From Microbacterium sp. LCT-H2 (GTDB lineage: Bacteria; Actinomycetota; Actinomycetes; Actinomycetales; Microbacteriaceae), in assembly GCF_001866135.1 (NCBI RefSeq), contig NZ_MODW01000006.1:62001-126000 (forward strand): a stretch of DNA of 64,000 nt. Reading direction: 5' to 3'. Every line of letters starts with the position of its first letter. The first letter of the stretch is position 1. The translations under genes were made by a program, and so were the position numbers. The notes below the pieces were generated by a model that worked only from the letters and a program-made list of their open reading frames with translations, did not search any database and was not told the DNA's origin. Below are positions 17,444-25,975 of this stretch, piece after piece.

Positions 17444-19114
17444 TCAGGAGCGCTCGTCCAGGAGGACCCGGACGCCCGCCTCCAGCTCGGCGACGGCCGC
17501 TGCGGCCGCCTCGGCGGAATCCCCCGTGGCGTCGATGTACACCTTGAGCTTCGGCTCCGTGCCGCTCGGCCGGACGATCACCCGGGAGCCGTCCGAGAGC
17601 CGGTACCGCAGCACGTCTCCGGAGGGCTGCCCCGGAGCGCTCTGCAGCAGGTCCTCGGCCGACGCGATCGAACGTCCCGCGATCTGCGTGGGCGGAAGCG
17701 ACCGCAGCGAGAGCATCACCGTGCCGATGAGCGACAGATCCGCCACCCGCACCGACACCTGCGCGCTCGCGAAGTGCCCGTACGCGTCGCCCACCTCGCG
17801 GACGAGATCGGCGAGGGTGAGCCCGCGCTCCTGAGCCTCGGCGGCCAGGCCGAGCACGGCGACCGCGGCGGAGATGCCGTCCTTGTCGCGCACGGTCTCG
17901 GGGTTGACGAGATAGCCCAGGGCCTCCTCGAAGCCGAAGACGATGCCTGGCGCCCGGGAGATCCACTTGAAGCCGGTGAGCGTCTCATGGAAGTCCAGCC
18001 CGTGGTGGGCGGCGATGGCGCCGAGCCCGGGGGAGGAGACGAGCGAGCAGGCGAGCGAGGCGCCGGGAGTGCCCGCCGCCTGCCGCGCGGCACGCGCGCC
18101 GAGCAGCAGGCCGACCTCGTTGCCCGTGAGACGGCGCCAGCCGTCCGCGGCGGTCTCGTCCGGGACGGCCACGGCGAGGCGGTCGGCGTCCGGGTCGTTC
18201 GCGAGGATGAAGTCCGCCTTCGCCCTCCTGGCGGTGGCGAACGCGAGATCCATGGCCCCCGGCTCCTCGGGGTTCGGGAAGGAGACCGTGCGGAACGTCG
18301 CGTCCGGATGCAGCTGCTCGTCGACCACGATCGGCCGCGGGTAGCCGGCGGCATCGACGATGCGGGCGACCGTCTCCCAGCCGACACCGTGCATCGCGGT
18401 GTAGACCCAGCGCAGGCGGCGGGCCCCCGCGGGCGCCGGCGCGACCGCGGCGGTGGCGGCGACGTAGGCCTGGACGAGGTCCTCGGCCGCGGTCTCGTAG
18501 GCGGTGGACCGCGGCAGGGCCCGGACGTCCCCGCTGTCCGCGATCCGCTGGATGTGGGCGGCGATCTCGGCGTCGGCGGGAGCGACGATCTGCGAGCCGG
18601 CATCCGGGCCACCGAGGTACACCTTGTAGCCGTTGTCGTCCGGCGGGTTGTGGCTCGCGGTCACCATCACGCCGGCATCGGCGCCGAGGTGACGCACGGC
18701 GAAGGCCAGCACGGGCGTCGGCAGCAGGCGGGGGAGCAGGATCGCGCGCAGGCCGGCCCCGGCGAACAGCTCCGCGGAGTCCTGAGCGAAGACCCGGGAG
18801 TTCCGGCGTCCGTCGTAGCCGATCACGACCGTCGGCGTCGCCCCCGCGGCCCGCTCGCGCAGGTACGCCGCGAAGCCCGCGGCGGCCTGGGAGACGAGCA
18901 CCCGATTCATCCGGTTGCTTCCCGCCCCGAGCGCGCCGCGGAGCCCGGCCGTGCCGAACGCGAGACGACTGCCGAAGCGGTCGTCGAGCTCCGCCGCAGC
19001 GGCCTCGTCCCCGGAAGCGGCACGGGTGACGATGCCGGCCAGCTCGTCGCGGGTCTGCGGGTCGGGGTCCTGGCGCAGCCAGGCGCGGGCCTGGGCGAGC
19101 CGCTCCTCGCTCAC
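17444..19114 (-). CDS. Phosphosugar mutase (phosphomannomutase/phosphopentomutase family)
   Basis: 556 aa, four-domain alpha-D-phosphohexomutase fold. The phosphoserine loop is VTASHNPPDDNGYKVY near residue 155, the metal loop ANDPDADRLAV, and the C-terminal phosphate-binding loop IVRPSGTEPKLKVY. It overlaps punA by 4 bp (GTGA). That coupling suggests interconversion of ribose-1- and ribose-5-phosphate (PGM2-like) as the real job. A phosphomannomutase or phosphoglucomutase role is the alternative; the punA homologue of M. tuberculosis is likewise next to pmmB. Confidence 0.88.
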   Translation of the reverse strand: MSEERLAQARAWLRQDPDPQTRDELAGIVTRAASGDEAAAAELDDRFGSRLAFGTAGLRGALGAGSNRMNRVLVSQAAAGFAAYLRERAAGATPTVVIGYDGRRNSRVFAQDSAELFAGAGLRAILLPRLLPTPVLAFAVRHLGADAGVMVTASHNPPDDNGYKVYLGGPDAGSQIVAPADAEIAAHIQRIADSGDVRALPRSTAYETAAEDLVQAYVAATAAVAPAPAGARRLRWVYTAMHGVGWETVARIVDAAGYPRPIVVDEQLHPDATFRTVSFPNPEEPGAMDLAFATARRAKADFILANDPDADRLAVAVPDETAADGWRRLTGNEVGLLLGARAARQAAGTPGASLACSLVSSPGLGAIAAHHGLDFHETLTGFKWISRAPGIVFGFEEALGYLVNPETVRDKDGISAAVAVLGLAAEAQERGLTLADLVREVGDAYGHFASAQVSVRVADLSLIGTVMLSLRSLPPTQIAGRSIASAEDLLQSAPGQPSGDVLRYRLSDGSRVIVRPSGTEPKLKVYIDATGDSAEAAAAAVAELEAGVRVLLDERS

Positions 19115-19944
19115 AGGGCCTCGACCACCCGGGCCAGCAGGGCGGAGATCACCGGCTCCGCCTCGCGTCCGGCCTCGATGACCTCGGCATGGCTCAGCGG
19201 CGTCTGCTGGATGCCGGCGGCGAGGTTCGTGATGAGCGAGAACCCGAGGATCTCCATGCCGGCCTCGCGCGCGGCGATCGCCTCGAGCGCGGTGGACATG
19301 CCGACGATGTGGCCGCCGATGTGCTTCGCCATCTGCACCTCGGCCGGGGTCTCGTAGTGCGGGCCGCGGAACTGCGTATAGATGCCCTCGTCGAGCGTGG
19401 GGTCGACCGTCCGGGCGATGTCGCGCAGACGCTTCGCGTACAGGTCGGTGAGGTCGATGAAGGTCGCGCCCTCCAGGGGAGAGTCGGCGGTGAGGTTGAT
19501 GTGATCGCTGATCAGCACGGGCTGCCCGGGCTTCCACGTCTCGCGGATGCCTCCCGCGCCGTTGGTGAGGACCATGATCTTCGCGCCGGTGGCTGCGGCG
19601 GTGCGGACGCTGTGCACGACCCGGCGCACGCCGTGGTTCTCGTAGTAGTGCGTGCGGGCGCCGATGACGAGGACGTTCTTCCCGCCCGGGGTCCGGATGC
19701 TGCGCAGGGTGCCGACGTGGCCCTCCAGGGCGGGCTTCGAGAATCCGGTGACCTCGGTCGCGGGGATGGTCGCGACGGTCTCGCCGATGAGGTCGGCCGC
19801 CTTGCCCCAGCCGCTGCCGAGCGTGAGGGCGATGTCGTGCTTCTCGACGCCGGTCAGCCGCGCGATGTCGGCGGCGGCTTCGGCTGCGACCTCGAACGGG
19901 TTCGCAGTGGGGTCGTCGAGGGGGTTGCTGTGGGTTTCAGGCAT
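19111..19944 (-). CDS. punA: Purine nucleoside phosphorylase
   Basis: Phosphorolyses inosine and guanosine to base plus ribose-1-phosphate. 277 aa, of the trimeric high-molecular-weight-substrate class, with LTLGSGWGKAAD, the phosphate-site segment RTHYYENHG, GPHYETPAEVQ and GMSTALEAIAA. It leads the punA-mutase-HPr operon. The start at 19944 lies exactly 6 nt after a TAGAGT hexamer. With add it forms the purine arm of nucleoside salvage. Confidence 0.95.
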   Translation of the reverse strand: MPETHSNPLDDPTANPFEVAAEAAADIARLTGVEKHDIALTLGSGWGKAADLIGETVATIPATEVTGFSKPALEGHVGTLRSIRTPGGKNVLVIGARTHYYENHGVRRVVHSVRTAAATGAKIMVLTNGAGGIRETWKPGQPVLISDHINLTADSPLEGATFIDLTDLYAKRLRDIARTVDPTLDEGIYTQFRGPHYETPAEVQMAKHIGGHIVGMSTALEAIAAREAGMEILGFSLITNLAAGIQQTPLSHAEVIEAGREAEPVISALLARVVEAL

Positions 19945-19950
19945 GGATCC

Positions 19951-19956
19951 ACTCTA
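19951..19956 (-). promoter_or_regulatory. -10 hexamer of the punA operon
   Basis: TAGAGT on the minus strand, 6 nt before the ATG at 19944; a leaderless arrangement. Confidence 0.55.
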
Positions 19957-20001
19957 GGAAGTGGCAGGCTCCGGTGCCAGGATTGCGGAAGAATGGAGAG
20001 C

Positions 20002-21441
20002 ATGTCTTCCACCACTTTCGAGCGCACTCAGCGCGTCGCCGTCCTCGGCGGCGGACCCGGCGGTTACGAGGCGGCCCTGGCGGCCGCCCAGCTCGGAGCG
20101 GAGGTCACCCTCGTCGAGCGCGTCGGTGTCGGCGGTTCGGCCGTGCTCACCGACGTGGTGCCGTCGAAGAGCCTCATCGCGACGGCGGACGCCGCGGTCG
20201 CCATCTCCGAGGCCAGCGACCTGGGCGTGAACTTCTACGCCAAGGGCGAGAACGGCAAGCCGCTCAAGCCGGAGATCGCCATCAACCTCGCCGCCGTGAA
20301 CAAGCGCCTCGTGGCGCTGGCCGGTCAGCAGTCCGAGGACATGCGCACCACCCTCCTCGACGCCGGCGTGCGGATCCTCTCCGGTCACGGCCGGCTGGAG
20401 GGTCCGAACGCCATCGTCGTCTCCACGGGCGAGCGGGGCACCGACTTCGACCGCGTCGAGGCCGACACCATCGTCGTCGCGGTCGGCGCCTCGCCGCGCG
20501 AGCTCGACTCCGCCAAGCCCGACGGCAAGCGCATCCTCACGTGGACGCAGCTCTACGACATGAAGGCGCTGCCCGAGCACCTCATCGTCGTCGGCTCCGG
20601 CGTGACCGGCGCGGAGTTCGCCTCCGCCTACATGAACCTCGGCGCGAAGGTCACGCTCGTCTCCAGCCGGGAGCAGGTTCTCCCCGGCGAGGACCAGGAT
20701 GCGGCGCGGGTGCTGGAGAAGGTGTTCAAGCGCGGCGGCATGCAGGTGCTGTCCAAGTCGCGGGCCGAGAAGGTCGAGGTCGTCGGTGACGGCGTCACCG
20801 TGACCCTGTCGGACGGTCGCACCGTCGAGGGCAGCCACTGCCTCATGGCTGTCGGCTCCATCCCGAACACCGCGGGCATCGGCCTGGAGGAGGCCGGCGT
20901 CGAGCTCGACGACTCCGGTCACGTCCGGGTGAACCGCGTCGCGCGCACCTCGGTGCCGAACGTGTACGCGGTCGGGGACTGCACGAACTTCTTCCCGCTG
21001 GCCTCGGTGGCCTCGATGCAGGGGCGGACGGCGGTGTTCCACGCGCTGGGGGACATCGTCATCCCGCTCGAGCTCATCAAGATCACCTCCAACATCTTCA
21101 CGGCGCCGGAGATCGCGACCGTCGGCTACGGCGTCAAGGACGTCGAGGACGGCCTCGCCGACGGCATGGTCTACAAGCTCCCGCTCGCCGCTAACCCGCG
21201 CGCGAAGATGATGGGCATCAAGGACGGCTTCGTCAAGCTCATCGCCCGCAAGGGCTCCGGCACGGTGATCGGCGGCGTGATCGTGGCCCCGAAGGCCTCC
21301 GAGCTCATCTACCCCATCGCGATCGCGGTCGAGCGTCGCCTCACCGTGGACCAGGTCTCCCGCGTGTTCGCCGCGTACCCCTCGCTGTCGAGCAGCATCA
21401 CCGACGCGAGCCGCGCGATGCACCTCGTGAACATCTCCTGA
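20002..21441 (+). CDS. Lpd-like NAD(P)H:quinone oxidoreductase without the redox disulfide
   Basis: 479 aa class-I pyridine-nucleotide-disulfide oxidoreductase fold: FAD motif VAVLGGGPGGYEAALAAA, NAD(P) motif VVGSGVTGAEFASAY near 195, second FAD motif NVYAVGDCT near 315, dimerisation domain to the end. Where true dihydrolipoyl dehydrogenases carry CxxxxC, this reads VGGSAVLTDVVPSKSLI, so disulfide chemistry is impossible. M. tuberculosis LpdA (Rv3303c), a quinone reductase, has the same trait and a similar neighbourhood. The ATG at 20002 has GGAAG 10 nt upstream; the ATG at 19993 is an alternative. Confidence 0.88.
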   Translation: MSSTTFERTQRVAVLGGGPGGYEAALAAAQLGAEVTLVERVGVGGSAVLTDVVPSKSLIATADAAVAISEASDLGVNFYAKGENGKPLKPEIAINLAAVNKRLVALAGQQSEDMRTTLLDAGVRILSGHGRLEGPNAIVVSTGERGTDFDRVEADTIVVAVGASPRELDSAKPDGKRILTWTQLYDMKALPEHLIVVGSGVTGAEFASAYMNLGAKVTLVSSREQVLPGEDQDAARVLEKVFKRGGMQVLSKSRAEKVEVVGDGVTVTLSDGRTVEGSHCLMAVGSIPNTAGIGLEEAGVELDDSGHVRVNRVARTSVPNVYAVGDCTNFFPLASVASMQGRTAVFHALGDIVIPLELIKITSNIFTAPEIATVGYGVKDVEDGLADGMVYKLPLAANPRAKMMGIKDGFVKLIARKGSGTVIGGVIVAPKASELIYPIAIAVERRLTVDQVSRVFAAYPSLSSSITDASRAMHLVNIS

Positions 21442-21532
21442 CCCGAGACCCCCCGCAATCGCCGAGACCCCGGGCTGCAGACATCTGCAGCCCGGGGTCT
21501 CGGCGTGAAAGCGGGGTCTCGGGTCAGGAGAT
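21433..21532. terminator. Nested-palindrome bidirectional terminator
   Basis: Inner perfect inverted repeat: arms 21460-21481 and 21484-21505 (22 nt each, 2-nt spacer). Outer perfect repeat: arms 21433-21452 and 21513-21532 (20 nt each). The outer arms contain the stop codons of both convergent genes, each gene ending in ATC TCC TGA. The core CCGAGACCCC occurs twice in each orientation. Confidence 0.85.
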
Positions 21533-23290
21533 CGTGAGGAGCTGGTGACCGGCGGAGACCGTGGTGCCCGCGGCGGCGTCGATGTTGCCCACCACGCCAT
21601 CCTTGTGCGCCTGCAGCGGCTGCTCCATCTTCATCGCCTCGAGGACGACGACGAGGTCGCCCTTGACGACCTGCTGCCCCTCCTCGACCGCGACCTTGAC
21701 GACCGTGGCCTGCATCGGCGACTTCACCGCATCACCGGACGCCCCGGCGTTGGCGACCGTGGCATGGCTGCGGCGCGATGGCGGGACGGCGGCCGGGCGG
21801 CCGGTGGTGCCGGGGGCGACCGCGACGCGATCGGGCAGGCTGACCTCCAGGCGCTTGCCGCCGACCTCGACGACCACGGTGTGCCGGGCGTTCGCCGGAG
21901 CCGGAGCCTCGAGCTCGCCGTCCCACGCGGGGATGTCGTTGTCGAACTCCGTCTCGATCCAGCGCGTGTACACCCCGAACGTCCCGTCCTCGGCCGTGAA
22001 GGCGGGATCGCGGACGACCTTGCGGTGGAACGGGATGACGGTGGGCAGACCCGCGACCTCGAACTCGTCCAGAGCCCGACGCGCGCGCTCCAGGGCCTCG
22101 GCACGGTCCTTGCCGGTGACGATGATCTTGGCGAGCAGCGAGTCGAACGCGCCGGAGACCGCGTCCCCGGCGGTGACCCCGGAGTCGAGGCGGATGCCGG
22201 GGCCGCCGAAGGTCTTGAAGACGTGGATGGGGCCGGGCTGGGGGAGGAACCCGCGACCCGGGTCCTCGCCGTTGATGCGGAACTCGATGGAGTGGCCTTG
22301 CGGCTGGGGGTCGTCGTAGTCGATCGTCCCACCGGCGGCGATGCGGAACTGCTCGCGGACGAGGTCGATCCCGGTGACCTCCTCCGACACGGGGTGCTCG
22401 ACCTGGAGGCGCGTGTTCACCTCGAGGAAGGAGACCGTGCCGTCAGCGCCGATGAGGAACTCGCACGTGCCCGCGCCGACGTAGCCGACCTCCTTGAGGA
22501 TGGCCTTGGACGCCGAGTAGAGCTTCTCGTTCTGCTCGGGCGTGAGGAACGGGGCCGGCGCCTCCTCGACGAGCTTCTGGTGCCGGCGCTGCAGCGAGCA
22601 GTCGCGGGTCGAGATGATGACGACGTTGCCCTCGGCGTCGGCGAGACACTGGGTCTCGACGTGCCGGGGCTTGTCGAGGTACTTCTCCACGAAGCACTCG
22701 CCACGACCGAACGCCGCGACGGCCTCACGGGTGGCGGACTCGAACAGCTCCGCGACCTCGTCGAGCTCACGGGCGACCTTGAGGCCGCGTCCGCCGCCGC
22801 CGTAGGCCGCCTTGATCGCGATCGGCAGACCATACTCCTGCGCGAAGGCGACGACCTCGTCGGCGCCCGAGACCGGGCCGGGGGTGCCGGGCGCGAGGGG
22901 TGCACCGACCTTCTCGGCCACGTGGCGGGCGGTGACCTTGTCGCCGAGCGCCTCGATCGCCTCCGGGGAGGGGCCGATCCAGATCATTCCGGCGTCGATC
23001 ACCGCGCGCGCGAACTCGGCGTTCTCCGCGAGGAAGCCGTAGCCGGGGTGCACGGCGTCGGCACCGGCGCGGCGGGCGACGGAGAGGATCTTCTCGATCT
23101 GGAGGTACGTCTCGGCGCTCGTCGCGCCACCGAGCGCGTACGCCTCGTCGGCCAGGCGCACATGCAGTGCGTCCCTGTCCTGGTCGGCGTAGACGGCGAC
23201 CGAGGCGATCCCGGAGTCACGAGCGGCACGGACGATGCGGACGGCGATCTCGCCGCGGTTGGCGACGAGCACCTTCGCGATTTCAGGCAT
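21524..23290 (-). CDS. accA3: Acyl-CoA carboxylase alpha chain: biotin carboxylase plus biotin carrier
   Basis: 588 aa. The biotin carboxylase part (to about 450) shows the ATP-grasp glycine loop [25 protein letters not shown], and the catalytic [12 protein letters not shown]. The C-terminal BCCP has K554 in LEAMKMEQ as the biotinylation site. It acts with the accD/accE products at 28.4-30.2 kb to make malonyl- or methylmalonyl-CoA. The ATG at 23290 follows a TAGGCT hexamer by 7 nt. The last codons lie in the shared terminator palindrome. Confidence 0.95.
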   Translation of the reverse strand: MPEIAKVLVANRGEIAVRIVRAARDSGIASVAVYADQDRDALHVRLADEAYALGGATSAETYLQIEKILSVARRAGADAVHPGYGFLAENAEFARAVIDAGMIWIGPSPEAIEALGDKVTARHVAEKVGAPLAPGTPGPVSGADEVVAFAQEYGLPIAIKAAYGGGGRGLKVARELDEVAELFESATREAVAAFGRGECFVEKYLDKPRHVETQCLADAEGNVVIISTRDCSLQRRHQKLVEEAPAPFLTPEQNEKLYSASKAILKEVGYVGAGTCEFLIGADGTVSFLEVNTRLQVEHPVSEEVTGIDLVREQFRIAAGGTIDYDDPQPQGHSIEFRINGEDPGRGFLPQPGPIHVFKTFGGPGIRLDSGVTAGDAVSGAFDSLLAKIIVTGKDRAEALERARRALDEFEVAGLPTVIPFHRKVVRDPAFTAEDGTFGVYTRWIETEFDNDIPAWDGELEAPAPANARHTVVVEVGGKRLEVSLPDRVAVAPGTTGRPAAVPPSRRSHATVANAGASGDAVKSPMQATVVKVAVEEGQQVVKGDLVVVLEAMKMEQPLQAHKDGVVGNIDAAAGTTVSAGHQLLTIS

Positions 23291-23297
23291 GGTTGCC

Positions 23298-23303
23298 AGC
23301 CTA
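23298..23303 (-). promoter_or_regulatory. -10 hexamer of accA3
   Basis: TAGGCT on the minus strand, 7 nt before the accA3 ATG. It gives accA3 its own promoter, separate from maf. Confidence 0.5.
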
Positions 23304-23368
23304 GCGAGTAGCATCCCGATACTTTTGACGACTCTCGACAAGAAAGAGGGAAAAACGTGGAGGGGAGT

Positions 23369-24004
23369 CTACGACCACAGATCCGTCCACCGGACCCCGA
23401 GGTCGGCGGTGAGACGGCGCACGGTGGACAACGACATCCCCACGACGGTGGAGGGATCGCCCTCGACCTTGGTGATGAAGGCGCCGCCGAGGCTGTCCAC
23501 GGTGAAGGCTCCCGCGACGTGCAGCGGCTCGCCCGACGCCACGTACGCAGCGATCTCCTCCTCGCTGATGTCATCGGCGAACGTCACCGCCGCCTCCGCG
23601 ACCGCGGTCGCCTCGACGGGCTCGGAACCGGGGGATACGCGGAACACGGAGTGCCCGGAGTGCAGCACCCCCGTGGCGCCGCGCATCTCCTGCCACCGGC
23701 GCGTAGCCTCCTCCGGCGTGTAGGGCTTGCCGTACACCCGGTCCCCGAGGGCGAACATCGAGTCCCCTCCGATGACGATGCCGTCGAACGCGCCCTCGGC
23801 GGCCAGCCGCTCGGCGACGGCCGCGGACTTCGCACGGGCGAGCAGCAGCACGAGGTCGGCGGGCGCAAGGGGGCCCATGCGCTCCTCTGCGGCGGCGGCC
23901 AGGGCGTCCTCGTCCACCTCCGGCGACAGGGTGAGCGGTTCGATGCCGGCCTGACGCAGCAGCATGAGCCGGGCGGGGGAGGTGGAGGCGAGGCAGACGC
24001 GCAT
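23369..24004 (-). CDS. maf: Maf-family nucleotide pyrophosphatase
   Basis: Hydrolyses non-canonical or modified NTPs/dNTPs to monophosphates. 211 aa. It opens with the family motif LASTSPARLMLL and has GGDSMFALGDRVYGKP and GAFTVDSLGGAFI. The ATG at 24004 is preferred to the GTG at 24013 because the latter lies inside the TACGGT -10 hexamer. maf between accD/E and accA3 is also the M. tuberculosis order (Rv3280-Rv3285). Confidence 0.92.
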   Translation of the reverse strand: MRVCLASTSPARLMLLRQAGIEPLTLSPEVDEDALAAAAEERMGPLAPADLVLLLARAKSAAVAERLAAEGAFDGIVIGGDSMFALGDRVYGKPYTPEEATRRWQEMRGATGVLHSGHSVFRVSPGSEPVEATAVAEAAVTFADDISEEEIAAYVASGEPLHVAGAFTVDSLGGAFITKVEGDPSTVVGMSLSTVRRLTADLGVRWTDLWS

Positions 24005-24011
24005 GGAGACC

Positions 24012-24017
24012 ACCGTA
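24012..24017 (-). promoter_or_regulatory. -10 hexamer of maf
   Basis: TACGGT on the minus strand, 7 nt before ATG 24004. It overlaps the divergent plus-strand hexamer by 2 bp, so the two promoters should exclude each other. Confidence 0.45.
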
Positions 24018-24021
24018 TCCT
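24016..24021 (+). promoter_or_regulatory. -10 hexamer of the RNA methyltransferase gene
   Basis: TATCCT, 6 nt before ATG 24028; a leaderless arrangement. Confidence 0.5.
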
Positions 24022-24027
24022 CGAAGG

Positions 24028-25272
24028 ATGACTTCCTCCGCAGCCGACGTGCTCGATCTCGACATCACCGGCATCGCCCACGGAGGCACCTTCATCGCCC
24101 GTCACGAGGGACGCGTGGTCTTCGTCTCCGACGCGATCCCGGGGGAGCGCGTCCGTGCCCGGCTGCTCGACCCGTCCGCAGGCGCCGGGGAGCCCGATAC
24201 CCGGAGCTTCTGGCGCGCCGAGACGATCGAGGTCCTCGACGCCTCCCCGCATCGCCGGCCGCACATCTGGCCGGAGGCGGACGTCGCGCACGACCCCGCC
24301 CAGCGGCCGGGGGGTGCCGACCTCGGGCACATCGACCTCGACCACCAGCGTGCGCTCAAGCGACAGGTCCTCTCGGAGGCGTTCGACCGCTTCGCCGGTC
24401 CCGGCCTCGAAGCCCCGGAGATCGAGGCCGTGGAGTCCGGGGACGGGACGGGGTGGCGCACCCGGGTGACGCTGCACGTCGACGACGGCGGGCGGATCGG
24501 CCCGTTCGCCGCCCGCAGCCACCGGGTCGTTCCGGTCTCGACCTACCCGCTCGCCCGCCCCGCGATCGCCGAGGCCGCCCTGGCCCTGCGGGGCGAGAAG
24601 GCCGGACGCATCGAGCTCGTGGAGCCTGCGGACGGCCGCGTGCGCATCATCCGGCACCCCGAGGCCGAGCGCCGGGCTCCCAGGGACCGCCGCCCTCGCC
24701 CGAAGCCCGAGGTGGTGCAGGAGCGCGTCGGCGACCGCACGTTCGACGTCGACGCCGGCGGGTTCTGGCAGGTGCATCCGCGTGCCGCCTCCGTCCTCGA
24801 CGGCGCCGTGTACGGACTGCTGGACGGTCATGTGGAGCCGGACGCGACGCATTACGACCTGTACGGCGGCGTCGGCCTCTTCGCGCGGACTCTCGCCGAT
24901 CTCGGTGGGACCGACATCGTCACCGTCGAGTCCAGCCGACGCGCGACCGCGCATGCCGCCGCGAACCTCGCGCCGCTCGAGGTGACCGCCGTGACCGCAC
25001 GCGTCGACCGCTTCCTCCAGCAGCCGCGGCGCGGAGGCGCGACGGGGGCGGTCGTGCTCGACCCGCCCCGTTCCGGCGCCGGCCGGGCGGTCGTGGAGGG
25101 CGTGCATGCGCTGGCTCCGTCCGCGATCGCCTACGTCGCCTGCGACCCCGTCGCCCTCGCACGTGACCTCGGCACCTTCCGGGGCCTGGGGTGGCGGGTC
25201 GACGCGCTCCGCGGGTTCGACCTCTTCCCGCACTCGCATCACTTCGAGGTCGTCGCCCTGCTCACCCGGTGA
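24028..25272 (+). CDS. TRAM-domain class I RNA (uracil-5)-methyltransferase-like protein
   Basis: 414 aa of the TrmA/RlmD family: N-terminal TRAM-like beta barrel (about 5-65), then SAM-dependent methyltransferase domain with YDLYGGVGLFARTL, VLDPPRSGAGR and the catalytic cysteine C372 in YVACDPVALARDL. That is the only cysteine in the protein. The four cysteines that bind 4Fe-4S in RlmD/RlmC are absent; the region near residue 85 reads WPEADVAHDPAQRPGGAD. Catalysis looks possible, cluster binding does not. The target uridine is not known. Confidence 0.88.
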   Translation: MTSSAADVLDLDITGIAHGGTFIARHEGRVVFVSDAIPGERVRARLLDPSAGAGEPDTRSFWRAETIEVLDASPHRRPHIWPEADVAHDPAQRPGGADLGHIDLDHQRALKRQVLSEAFDRFAGPGLEAPEIEAVESGDGTGWRTRVTLHVDDGGRIGPFAARSHRVVPVSTYPLARPAIAEAALALRGEKAGRIELVEPADGRVRIIRHPEAERRAPRDRRPRPKPEVVQERVGDRTFDVDAGGFWQVHPRAASVLDGAVYGLLDGHVEPDATHYDLYGGVGLFARTLADLGGTDIVTVESSRRATAHAAANLAPLEVTAVTARVDRFLQQPRRGGATGAVVLDPPRSGAGRAVVEGVHALAPSAIAYVACDPVALARDLGTFRGLGWRVDALRGFDLFPHSHHFEVVALLTR

Positions 25273-25303
25273 GCGCATTCCCGGTCCCGCGTCCGCGACT
25301 CAC

Positions 25304-25309
25304 TAGGCT
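25304..25309 (+). promoter_or_regulatory. -10 hexamer of the response regulator operon
   Basis: TAGGCT, 6 nt before ATG 25316; no ribosome site lies between. Confidence 0.55.
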
Positions 25310-25315
25310 GTGGGC

Positions 25316-25975
25316 ATGAGCACCGTCGCCCTCATCGACGACCACGAGTCCGTCCGCCTCGGCCTCGAGGCCGCGTGCGCCAGGGACGGCCAGACCGTCG
25401 TGTTCACCGGGAGCACGGTCGGCTCCTACCTCGTATGGCGGTCTTCGACGGGAGCTCCGCCCGCCGACGTGGTCGTGCTCGACCTCACGCTGGGAGACGG
25501 GACGACGGTGACGGAGAACGTCGTGTCCCTCGTCGCCGACGGCGCCAGCGTCGTGATCCACAGCGTCGCCGACCGGCCGGCCGCGGTCCGCGAGGCCCTG
25601 GCGGCGGGTGCGGCCGGTGTCGTCAGCAAGTCCTCCGCCCTCGACGACGTGCTGGACGCCATCCGCACCGTGGCGCAGGGCGAGGCGCTGAACAACGTCG
25701 AATGGGCGAGTGCGGTCGACGGAGACCGCGCGTTCGCCGATGCCCAGCTGTCCACCCGCGAGCGGGAGGTGCTCCGCCTGTATGCGACCGGCCTGCCGCT
25801 GAAGGCCGTGGCCGAGCGTCTCGGCGTCGCGTACTCCACCGCGAAGGAGAACATCACCCGGATCCGGGTGAAGTACGTCGAGGTCGGTCGGCCGGCACCC
25901 ACCAAGGTCGATCTGCTGCGGCGCGCGATGGAGGACGGCATCGTGACGGCCGACGGGGCGCCGAGTGCCCGCTGA
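25316..25975 (+). CDS. NarL/LuxR-family response regulator
   Basis: 219 aa. The receiver domain carries acidic D8-D9 and the phosphoacceptor D56 in VVVLDLTLGDG. The C-terminal LuxR helix-turn-helix starts near residue 145 (STREREVLRLYATGLPLKAVAERL). The partner kinase overlaps by 11 bp. The ATG at 25316 matches the leaderless promoter; a GTG at 25310 would lie at the end of the hexamer. Targets are unknown; its own operon or the adjacent acc genes are possible. Confidence 0.9.
   Translation: MSTVALIDDHESVRLGLEAACARDGQTVVFTGSTVGSYLVWRSSTGAPPADVVVLDLTLGDGTTVTENVVSLVADGASVVIHSVADRPAAVREALAAGAAGVVSKSSALDDVLDAIRTVAQGEALNNVEWASAVDGDRAFADAQLSTREREVLRLYATGLPLKAVAERLGVAYSTAKENITRIRVKYVEVGRPAPTKVDLLRRAMEDGIVTADGAPSAR

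Noticed and set aside
20002..21441. Dihydrolipoyl dehydrogenase (E3 of pyruvate dehydrogenase)
   Set aside because: The CxxxxC disulfide is absent, so the usual E3 reaction cannot occur.
25310..25312. GTG start for the response regulator
   Set aside because: It lies directly after the -10 hexamer, where transcription has not yet begun; ATG 25316 fits the 6-nt rule.
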